From NCBI GenBank assembly GCA_905214605.1, contig CAJMMY010000020.1, positions 1-10,670 on the forward strand: 10,670 nucleotides of DNA, read 5' to 3'. Below, piece by piece: positions 5,923 to 10,670 of this stretch. The position numbers and the translations under genes were made by a program. The notes under the pieces are model-generated. The model saw nothing but the letters and a program-made list of their open reading frames with translations. It ran no database searches and had not been told where the DNA came from. Position 1 is the stretch's first letter. Every line of letters starts with the position of its first letter. The DNA comes from an uncultured bacterium (lineage in GTDB: Bacteria; Bacillota_A; Clostridia; Oscillospirales; Oscillospiraceae).

Positions 5923-7197
5923 ATGGCAAAGCCCGGTGAACGGTGGTACAAACTGGATAATGCGGGAATTCTGTATTCCGCGCTGCAGCGGGAGGAATAT
6001 TCCGCGATTTACCGATTTTCCGCGGTGATGACGGAGCCGGTGGATCCCGCGGCGCTGCAGCGGGCCATTGACCGGGTGATGCCCCGGTTTCCCAGCTTTG
6101 CCACCCGGATTCGAAAGGGCTTGTTCTGGTACTATATGGAGCCGAACCCCGCGCCCGGTCCGTTTTTGAAGGAAGACGTGTCCGACCCCTGCCAACCGGT
6201 GCGGTTTCAAGAGGACAACGGCTGGTTGGTGCGGTTCTATTATTATCGGGATCGGATTTCCATTGAGGTGTTCCACGCGGTGTCCGACGGTGCGGGCAGC
6301 TTGGTGTTCTTCCGGACGCTGTTGGCAGAGTATCTCCGGCAGCTGGGGCATGACATTCCCGTGGAAGAGGGAATTCTGGATTTGAACGAGACCCCGGACC
6401 CGGAGGAATTGGAGGACGCTTACACCCGATATGTCGGAAATTACGCGGAAAAGCTCCGCCGTTTGCCCAATGCTTTTTTAAATGTAGGCACCCCGGAGCC
6501 CTTTTATACGTTTCACGTGACCATGGGCTTTCTCCCGGTGGACCGGCTGAAGGAAAAAGCGAAAAGCTACGGCGTTTCCGTGACGGAGTATCTCTCCGCG
6601 GCGCTGCTGTATGTGATTTTGGAACGGCAGAAGGAGCGGAATCCCCATCGGCTGCGGCAGGCGGCATTGGCCATTCCCATCAATCTCCGGAGTTATTTTC
6701 CCTCCCGAACGGTGCGGAACTTCATTACCACCGTGCGGTTGAGCATTGACCCCAATTTGGGAGAGTATACCTTCCCAGAAATTTTGCAGCAGGTGCACCA
6801 TTATATGCGTCTGCATGTGAATCGGCAGGAGCTGCAGGCAGCTTTTACCCGAAATGTGCGCTTTACCCGGAATCCTCTGCTGCAGGTGGTTCCGGCGGTT
6901 TTGAAAAACCCGGTGATGGCGTTGAATTACCGGATGTTGGGCGTGCGGCCCTATTCCTGCACCTATACCAATCCCGGTGTGTTTGCGGTGCCGGACTCTA
7001 TGGCAGGACACATTCAGCGCATGGAAGTGATTTTGGGACAGGCTACGGTGCCCCGGTGCCATTGCGCGTCCATCAGTTATGGAAATACGTTGGAATTTAC
7101 CTTTGCCGGAACCCAAAAAGAAACGGACACGGAGCGGGACTTTTTCCGCTTTTTGGTGCGGGAGGGAATCCCGGTGCGAGTGGAAAGTAACCGCTGA
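5923..7197 (+). CDS. Putative acyltransferase, condensation/alcohol-acetyltransferase fold
   Basis: A 424-residue protein. HAVSDG (118-123) matches the second half of the HHxxxDG active-site motif of CoA-dependent acyltransferases, condensation domains, wax-ester synthases and PapA-type enzymes: His118 would be the base and Asp122-Gly123 the structural pair. Phe117 replaces the first, non-essential His. The N-terminal segment VDPAALQRAIDRVMPRFPSF (40-59) and PINLRSYFPSRTVRNF (252-267) also fit this fold. Such enzymes move an acyl group from a CoA or carrier protein to an alcohol or amine; donor and acceptor cannot be told here. The open frame extends to 5854, but ATG 5923 is chosen because GAGGGGAGG precedes it and the promoter ends at 5882. 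The zinc-ribbon membrane protein gene follows after 12 bases, so the two are an operon. No membrane helices are obvious. Confidence 0.75.
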   Translation: MAKPGERWYKLDNAGILYSALQREEYSAIYRFSAVMTEPVDPAALQRAIDRVMPRFPSFATRIRKGLFWYYMEPNPAPGPFLKEDVSDPCQPVRFQEDNGWLVRFYYYRDRISIEVFHAVSDGAGSLVFFRTLLAEYLRQLGHDIPVEEGILDLNETPDPEELEDAYTRYVGNYAEKLRRLPNAFLNVGTPEPFYTFHVTMGFLPVDRLKEKAKSYGVSVTEYLSAALLYVILERQKERNPHRLRQAALAIPINLRSYFPSRTVRNFITTVRLSIDPNLGEYTFPEILQQVHHYMRLHVNRQELQAAFTRNVRFTRNPLLQVVPAVLKNPVMALNYRMLGVRPYSCTYTNPGVFAVPDSMAGHIQRMEVILGQATVPRCHCASISYGNTLEFTFAGTQKETDTERDFFRFLVREGIPVRVESNR

Positions 7198-7209
7198 AAG
7201 GAATTTGTT

Positions 7210-7893
7210 ATGTATTGTGTGAATTGCGGCGTGGAGTTGAATCCCGGCGCGGAGCGCTGCCCCTTGTGCGGCACCCCCGCGTGGAAACCGGACCCCGCGG
7301 AGCCGCCTTATTTTGCCACAAAGCCGCCGGAGATTCCCGCGGTGGAAAATTACAGTCTGGCGATTTTGCTGTCGTCTATGCTGCTGTCGGTGGCGCTGTG
7401 CTGCGGGCTGCTGAATTTGATTCTGCTCCCCGGCCGATTCTGGAGCTATTACGTCATCGGCGCGGCGGTGATGCTGTGGGTGTGGTTTGTGCTGCCCATG
7501 GTGTTCCGAAAGCTGCCGGTGGTGATTCGGCTGACATTAGACGTAGCCATTGTGGGCGTGTATATTTGGCTGATTTCCATTGACCTGAACGGCGGGGCAT
7601 GGTTCCGGGGCTTGGTGGTGCCCATTCTGATTTGGGCATGCGTGTTGGTGTTTCTCCTTTGCCTGCTCAGCCGGAATCGGTCCATTCTGACCAAAATCTC
7701 CCTGTGCGTCGGCTCGGTGGCGCTTTTGGTGATAGGAATCGAATATGCCATTGAGTATTATTTGTTCGGCGCCGCCCATCTGACCTGGTCGTTGGTGGTG
7801 GCAACCATTTGCATCGCGCTGATTATCCCCCTACGGGTGATTCGCCACGTTCCCGCCCTGCGGGAAGAGGTTCGCAGACGGTTCGATTTATAA
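7210..7893 (+). CDS. Zinc-ribbon membrane protein, six predicted helices (DUF6320-like)
   Basis: The first 21 residues form a zinc ribbon: Cys3-X2-Cys6 and Cys17-X2-Cys20, with the typical CPLCG end. A proline-rich linker (about 22-46) follows. Six hydrophobic segments then lie at roughly 49-74, 79-99, 106-124, 133-153, 162-186 and 191-208, and the tail is basic (RHVPALREEVRRRFDL). This layout resembles small Firmicutes families of unknown function; I recall DUF6320 as the likely match but could not search for it. AAAGGA lies about seven bases before the ATG. It starts 12 bases after the acyltransferase stop, so the two products are probably made together. It could supply a membrane anchor, a lipid substrate path or a sensor for the acyltransferase; this is inference. 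Confidence 0.72.
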   Translation: MYCVNCGVELNPGAERCPLCGTPAWKPDPAEPPYFATKPPEIPAVENYSLAILLSSMLLSVALCCGLLNLILLPGRFWSYYVIGAAVMLWVWFVLPMVFRKLPVVIRLTLDVAIVGVYIWLISIDLNGGAWFRGLVVPILIWACVLVFLLCLLSRNRSILTKISLCVGSVALLVIGIEYAIEYYLFGAAHLTWSLVVATICIALIIPLRVIRHVPALREEVRRRFDL

Positions 7894-7910
7894 ATACAAT
7901 ATAAATACAA
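7890..7910 (+). repeat. Tandem 10-bp repeat ahead of the small membrane gene
   Basis: ATAAATACAA occurs at 7890-7899 and again at 7901-7910, separated by one T. It overlaps the stop of the zinc-ribbon gene and runs up to the ribosome binding site. It contains -10-like strings (TACAAT, TATAAA) but no good -35, so a separate promoter is unproven. Confidence 0.6.
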
Positions 7911-7926
7911 AGAGGAGGCTGACGAT

Positions 7927-8229
7927 ATGTTCGATGTTTGGTCGGGCAATACGGAACTTACAATCATAGCGTTGATTGTTTCTGTGGCTGTGATTTTACC
8001 GGTTCAACTTTTGCTTTGTTTCAAAATTCGGAAAATTGTCATTCGGCTGCTGCCGGTGATGGTGCTTTCCGTCTTAACTGCCGTGCTTTCCCTTTTGGCG
8101 GCGACAACTTCCGGTTGGGACAGCTTGGGCTATATCGTCCTTGCTGTTTTTACGGGAATTATGTTGTTGGCATGTGGCGGTGCATGGGGGATTTGGGCCA
8201 TTGCAAAACGCATGAAAAAAAGCGAGTAA
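7927..8229 (+). CDS. Small three-helix membrane protein of unknown function
   Basis: A 100-residue hydrophobic protein with predicted helices at about 11-32, 39-59 and 67-93, and a charged C-terminus (KRMKKSE). AGAGGAGG nine bases before the ATG is a strong ribosome binding site, and codon use looks coding throughout. It lies 33 bases after the zinc-ribbon membrane protein gene on the same strand with no terminator between, so it probably belongs to the same operon. I recognise no family. The topology suggests a helper subunit for the preceding membrane protein, but that rests on position only. Confidence 0.65.
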   Translation: MFDVWSGNTELTIIALIVSVAVILPVQLLLCFKIRKIVIRLLPVMVLSVLTAVLSLLAATTSGWDSLGYIVLAVFTGIMLLACGGAWGIWAIAKRMKKSE

Positions 8230-8277
8230 CGTTCAGACTTGAAACGGAATCCCCATTCGAAAATTCATATTGGAATC

Positions 8278-8312
8278 AAAAAAAAGGCGGGAGCACGTCA
8301 CATGCTCCCGCC
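8278..8312 (-). terminator. Terminator of the EcsC-family gene
   Basis: A 10-bp G+C-rich stem GGCGGGAGCA / TGCTCCCGCC (8286-8295 and 8303-8312) closes a 7-base loop. Eight T follow on the minus strand, eight bases past the gene's stop codon. It may also stop the convergent plus-strand operon ending at 8229, although that side has only a broken T-run. Its left part is repeated at 9132. Confidence 0.88.
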
Positions 8313-8320
8313 GATTATTT

Positions 8321-9004
8321 TTAATCAATTTCAATCAGATCATCAATGTCATCGTTTGCTGATGAATTACTAAAATCTCCGCATATAAACATTTTATATG
8401 CACGATTAGCGATGACACGGGTTTCGGCAAGGTCAAAACCACCACCAATCAATCCGCCAACAATGGGCACAGCTTTTCCTATGTTAATAATTCCCTTTGT
8501 TCCAAATTTTGTAATGAATCGGAATCCGACTTTTTGATTGATTTTTGTAAGAACCTCGCCCGGAATTTTTTTTACCATTGCCATTGCAAATTTGTTTCCG
8601 AATTGAATTCCGGCATTTTTGAGAATTTGGTCAATTGAAATACCTGCTAAGCATGCATATACCAACGTTTGCACTTGGTCACTGTCTGTGTCATAACCAC
8701 CCATGTGTGCAATACATGCAATCATTCGCATTTGCACGTACATGACACTGCCGACATTAGCAGGGATAGCAACCGGAAGTGTTATTAAACCGCCCAACCC
8801 GGTTACAAAACCGGACGTAGCACATTTTGCAACTTGGTAATTCATAAACTTTTTGACGGCAGAGTTTATATCAGGACTTTTTTCTAGGTAAGAATTTGCC
8901 AAATCTTCGATGGGTGGGCTGACTTTGGCAATCCCGTGTACAGAATGGTCATACAGTTTATCCAGTAACTGCATAACATCTTCTTGAGTGATCTTTGTAG
9001 CCAT
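8321..9004 (-). CDS. EcsC-family protein
   Basis: A 227-residue protein similar in pattern to the EcsC family, named for the third gene of the B. subtilis ecs operon; its biochemical role is not established. The telling block is GFVTGLGGLITLPVAIPANV (65-84), followed by QMRMIACIAHMGGYD (91-105) and a Gly-rich hydrophobic stretch VPIVGGLIGGGFD (179-191), typical of peripheral or integral membrane association. The C-terminus is acidic (DDIDDLIEID). A TTG at 9019 is in frame but overlaps the ribosome binding site; GGAGG eight bases before ATG 9004 fixes the start. The gene is clearly more A+T-rich than its neighbours. It has its own promoter and terminator and is not linked to an Ecs-type ABC transporter here. 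The near-identical terminators on both sides hint at insertion as a unit. Confidence 0.85.
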   Translation of the reverse strand: MATKITQEDVMQLLDKLYDHSVHGIAKVSPPIEDLANSYLEKSPDINSAVKKFMNYQVAKCATSGFVTGLGGLITLPVAIPANVGSVMYVQMRMIACIAHMGGYDTDSDQVQTLVYACLAGISIDQILKNAGIQFGNKFAMAMVKKIPGEVLTKINQKVGFRFITKFGTKGIINIGKAVPIVGGLIGGGFDLAETRVIANRAYKMFICGDFSNSSANDDIDDLIEID

Positions 9005-9043
9005 TGCAATGTCCTCCAAAATAATAATTTCATTACACTACTT

Positions 9044-9087
9044 GTAGATCTCGCGACGGTTTTCTACAGTATAACAGCGAGATATAC
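9044..9087. repeat. 11-bp imperfect inverted repeat around the EcsC promoter
   Basis: GTAGATCTCGC (9044-9054) and GCGAGATATAC (9077-9087) are inverted copies with one mismatch, 33 bases centre to centre, or about three helical turns. They bracket the -10 element, which suits cooperative binding of a repressor. A smaller palindrome, CTACTTGTAG (9038-9047), overlaps the left arm. Confidence 0.55.
9068..9076 (-). promoter_or_regulatory. Extended -10 promoter of the EcsC-family gene
   Basis: On the minus strand, TGT followed by TATACT (9073-9068). The -35 at the matching distance is poor (TTGCAT); the TG extension could compensate. The start near 9061 leaves about 57 bases of leader. Confidence 0.55.
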
Positions 9088-9131
9088 CAGATGCAATCGT
9101 CAAAAAACTATTTGAAAGACATACAAAGAGC

Positions 9132-9162
9132 AAAAAAAGGCGGGAGCAACTCAGCTCCCGCC
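9132..9162 (-). terminator. Terminator of rsmE
   Basis: A 9-bp stem GGCGGGAGC / GCTCCCGCC (9139-9147 and 9154-9162) with a 6-base loop and seven T on the minus strand, 13 bases past the rsmE stop. It shares a 17-base string with the terminator at 8279-8295. Confidence 0.88.
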
Positions 9163-9175
9163 TTCATTTATGTAC

Positions 9176-9916
9176 TTAATTCATATTGCCGGTTTCATAG
9201 AGGATTGCGGTCAGGGGAATCAAGGGTGCGGTTTCGCACCGAAGAATCCGGGGACCCATAGCGCAGACGGCAAAGCCTGCATTCCGGGCAGCCTCCGCCT
9301 CTTCCGGGGTGAATCCGCCCTCGGGACCGGTAATCACTGCGGCGCTGCGGCAGCCCTCTGCCTGACTGATGGCGGTACGCAGGGAAATGCGGTCTCCGGT
9401 TTCATACAGAAACAGTTTCAAATCCCACCGAGACGCCTCTTCCAGCATGGCTGCATAGCTGTCATGGTAGTATACCTGGGGAATGATGCCCCGTCCGGAT
9501 TGCTTTGCGGCCTCTTCCGCGATGCGCTGCCACCGTTCCAGCTTTTTATCCGCGCCCTTTTTGGGGTCCAAACGGACCACGCATCGGTCACAGTGAAACA
9601 AATGAATGTCAGTGGCACCCAGTTCCGTGCACTTCTGCACCACAAAATCGGTGCGTTCGCCTTTGGCCAATCCTGCAAAAATATGCACGGCAACAGAGGG
9701 CTCCGCAGCGGAGGGAACCACGGCAGTTACGTCCGCATAAGCGGTTTTTCCGTCGGAATGGGTCAAGACGCACTGCAGGTCGGTACCCTGACCGTTGCAA
9801 ATCGTCAGGCTTTCTCCCTCGCGCATCCGCAAAACTTTGATATGCTCTGCGTCCCGACCGGTAATCGTTACGGTCGAGGCGGTTAAATCCACGTGCTCCA
9901 TAAAAAATCTTGGCAT
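9176..9916 (-). CDS. rsmE: 16S rRNA (uracil(1498)-N(3))-methyltransferase RsmE
   Basis: RsmE methylates N3 of U1498 in 16S rRNA of the assembled 30S subunit with S-adenosylmethionine. The 246-residue protein has an N-terminal PUA-like part (DAEHIKVLRMREGE, 22-35) and a C-terminal SPOUT trefoil knot. The knot markers are KGERTDFVVQKCTELGA (85-101), AEEAAKQSGR (133-142), ITGPEGGFTPEE (195-206) and GPRILRCETA (221-230). The open frame runs far upstream to 10552, but homology and GAGG seven bases before ATG 9916 set the start. The promoter is just upstream and the terminator just downstream, so it is monocistronic here. prmA, a frequent neighbour, is absent. Confidence 0.96.
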   Translation of the reverse strand: MPRFFMEHVDLTASTVTITGRDAEHIKVLRMREGESLTICNGQGTDLQCVLTHSDGKTAYADVTAVVPSAAEPSVAVHIFAGLAKGERTDFVVQKCTELGATDIHLFHCDRCVVRLDPKKGADKKLERWQRIAEEAAKQSGRGIIPQVYYHDSYAAMLEEASRWDLKLFLYETGDRISLRTAISQAEGCRSAAVITGPEGGFTPEEAEAARNAGFAVCAMGPRILRCETAPLIPLTAILYETGNMN

Positions 9917-9952
9917 AGTAAGTCCTCGCTTGACTTGTTTTTTGGTCTCATT

Positions 9953-9981
9953 ATTATGCCACATTTGAAACATTCTTGCAA
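9953..9981 (-). promoter_or_regulatory. Promoter of rsmE
   Basis: On the minus strand, TTGCAA (9981-9976), a 17-base spacer, TGG and then CATAAT (9958-9953), an extended -10 with five of six bases. The start near 9946 leaves a leader of about 30 bases. Confidence 0.6.
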
Positions 9982-9995
9982 CAGCAACATACAAT
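9965..9995 (+). promoter_or_regulatory. Weak candidate promoter for the divergent gene at 10013
   Basis: TTGAAA (9965-9970) and TACAAT (9990-9995) are good hexamers, but the 19-base spacer is long. It overlaps the rsmE promoter on the other strand. A start near 10002 would leave only about 10 bases of leader. Confidence 0.35.
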
Positions 9996-10012
9996 AACGT
10001 GGGTGAAGTGCT

Positions 10013-10380
10013 GTGAAACAAGAGGATATGAGTATTTTTCGACAGTTTGATGCGGTTTGGAGCCGGGTCACGGGGGCTGCGGCGCCTATTGTCCGGAATC
10101 CCTTGGAGCGGTCCATGGAGCAAACCCTCCGTTTGTGGCAGGGCTACCGTCAGGCGGCGGAGAGCACCCGGGGCGGCGCGGCAGAGGAATGTTCTGCTTT
10201 GGCGGAGAGTGCCCGGCAGAGCTTTCGCCAGATGCAGGTGGAATACTTTCTGGAAACCGGAGATACTTACGACCCGGGAGAATCCGAAAAATTTCGGGGC
10301 GGGCTGATGACCGGCTTGCGGCGGCTGTACTGCATGGAAGAGGAGCTGCGGGCGCTGCTGGAGCAGCTCACTTTCTCTAT
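10013..10380 (+). pseudogene. Truncated helical protein, possibly ferritin-like
   Basis: The coding signal starts at a GTG (GTGAAACAAGAG) with a modest GGTGAAG ahead of it. It continues for about 120 residues to ELRALLEQL, rich in Glu, Arg, Leu and Ala as in a helical bundle. YFLETGDTYDP (81-91) followed by LRRLYCMEEE (105-114) recalls clostridial ferritin-like or rubrerythrin-related proteins, which bind iron with Glu and His residues on four helices; this is a pattern impression only. From about 10380 on, the frame stays open to 10522 but reads the antisense of a permease gene, so the native C-terminus is missing. The end given is the approximate break. The cause is either a rearrangement or an assembly join. 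The gene is divergent from rsmE, with 96 bases between. Confidence 0.5.
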
Positions 10381-10383
10381 TCT

Positions 10384-10670
10384 GCCCTTGCCGCCGAAGG
10401 CAACAGCCAGAACGAAAACGGAAATGATGATGCACTGCAGCCACAGCGCGTTTTTCAGGGTACCGGTCTTGGGATCGACCTTCTGGATCCACTCGGGCCA
10501 CAGACCCTTGGGCGTGCCCTGAATGGTGGACTTCAGGGAGGTGTACATGCACTCGAGGATGCAGCTCGTGGTGCTGCAGAAGAGGATCAGACCGACGATA
10601 CGGGCGAACCAGTGGGAAATGGTCAGCGCAGTGGCTTCGGAAGCGCCGAGGCCGGAAGCAACGGTAAAGC
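10384..10670 (-). pseudogene. Amino-acid permease (APC family), partial: runs off window and breaks at 10384
   Basis: Reading the minus strand from the window end gives about 95 open residues. They include ARIVGLILFC, YTSLKSTIQGTPKGLW, PEWIQKVDPKTGTLKNALW and the hydrophobic IIISVFVLAVAFGGKG. The TPKGLWPEW / TGTLKNALW pattern matches the cytoplasmic loop and following helix of APC-superfamily amino-acid transporters, close to the glutamate/GABA antiporter branch (YjeM-like). Codons are strongly biased to CTG, ACC, ATC and CGT, unlike the neighbouring gene. After GGKG the frame continues to 10267 with a Ser/Arg-rich tail that is only antisense of the plus-strand gene, so the C-terminal helices are missing. 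An internal ATG at 10548 is not the true start, because homologous-looking sequence continues upstream of it. Confidence 0.7.

Noticed and set aside
5774..6667. 297-residue open frame on the minus strand
   Set aside because: It is antisense to the acyltransferase gene and is rich in Pro, Arg and Ser with no domain pattern; the plus-strand gene has the active-site motif, ribosome binding site and promoter.
8278..9162. Paired hairpins considered as a CRISPR array or insertion-sequence ends
   Set aside because: There are only two copies, about 850 bases apart. Both act as terminators for the gene just upstream on the minus strand, and no transposase lies between them.
10267..10383. Continuation of the permease frame as a Ser/Arg-rich tail
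   Set aside because: It is the antisense of a plus-strand coding region, with no transporter-like hydrophobicity.
9917..10552. Long N-terminal extension of the rsmE frame
   Set aside because: RsmE homology begins at MPRFF with a proper ribosome binding site. The extension covers the divergent promoter region and the antisense of another gene.

Overview
The window looks like a chromosomal stretch of a low-to-mid GC Gram-positive bacterium, most likely a Clostridia (Oscillospirales-like) gut commensal. The grounds are strong AGGAGG-type ribosome binding sites, TTG and GTG starts beside ATG, the tsaE-tsaB pair, a RodA-type SEDS protein, a clostridial-style upp, and small zinc-ribbon membrane proteins. 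The taxonomic call is an inference, not a match. No intergenic gap exceeds about 220 bases.

Layout from left to right: the 3' part of a tRNA-Leu with its terminator (1-90); a short type IV prepilin-like gene (137-514, +); a bidirectional terminator; a longer prepilin-like gene (590-1534, -) lying downstream of a RodA/FtsW-family gene (1571-2710, -). A divergent promoter region (2711-2908) separates these from tsaE (2909-3343), tsaB (3324-4037) and upp (4069-4698), all +, closed by a terminator. Next come an HSL-type esterase (4771-5700, -) and, divergent from it, a predicted condensation/alcohol-acyltransferase-fold enzyme (5923-7197, +), a zinc-ribbon plus six-helix membrane protein (7210-7893, +) and a small three-helix membrane protein (7927-8229, +). 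The intergenic region between esterase and acyltransferase holds two divergent promoters and a perfect 16-bp palindrome. An A+T-rich EcsC-family gene (8321-9004, -) follows, bracketed by two near-identical terminator hairpins. Then comes rsmE (9176-9916, -), divergent from a truncated, possibly ferritin-like gene (10013 to about 10380, +). The window ends in the interior of an amino-acid permease gene on the minus strand (about 10384-10670), which collides head-on with the preceding gene at an abrupt junction.

How the genes fit together: tsaE and tsaB supply two parts of the tRNA t6A37 modification machinery, upp salvages uracil, and rsmE methylates 16S rRNA, so the backbone is housekeeping RNA and nucleotide metabolism. 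RodA polymerises cell-wall glycan and is probably co-transcribed with a prepilin-like protein. The most interesting unit is the esterase / acyltransferase / zinc-ribbon membrane protein / small membrane protein neighbourhood, which could be an uncharacterised envelope lipid or ester-modifying system. The other points worth attention are the pair of convergent prepilins sharing nearly the same N-terminus, the terminator-bracketed EcsC gene, and the chimeric-looking junction near 10380.
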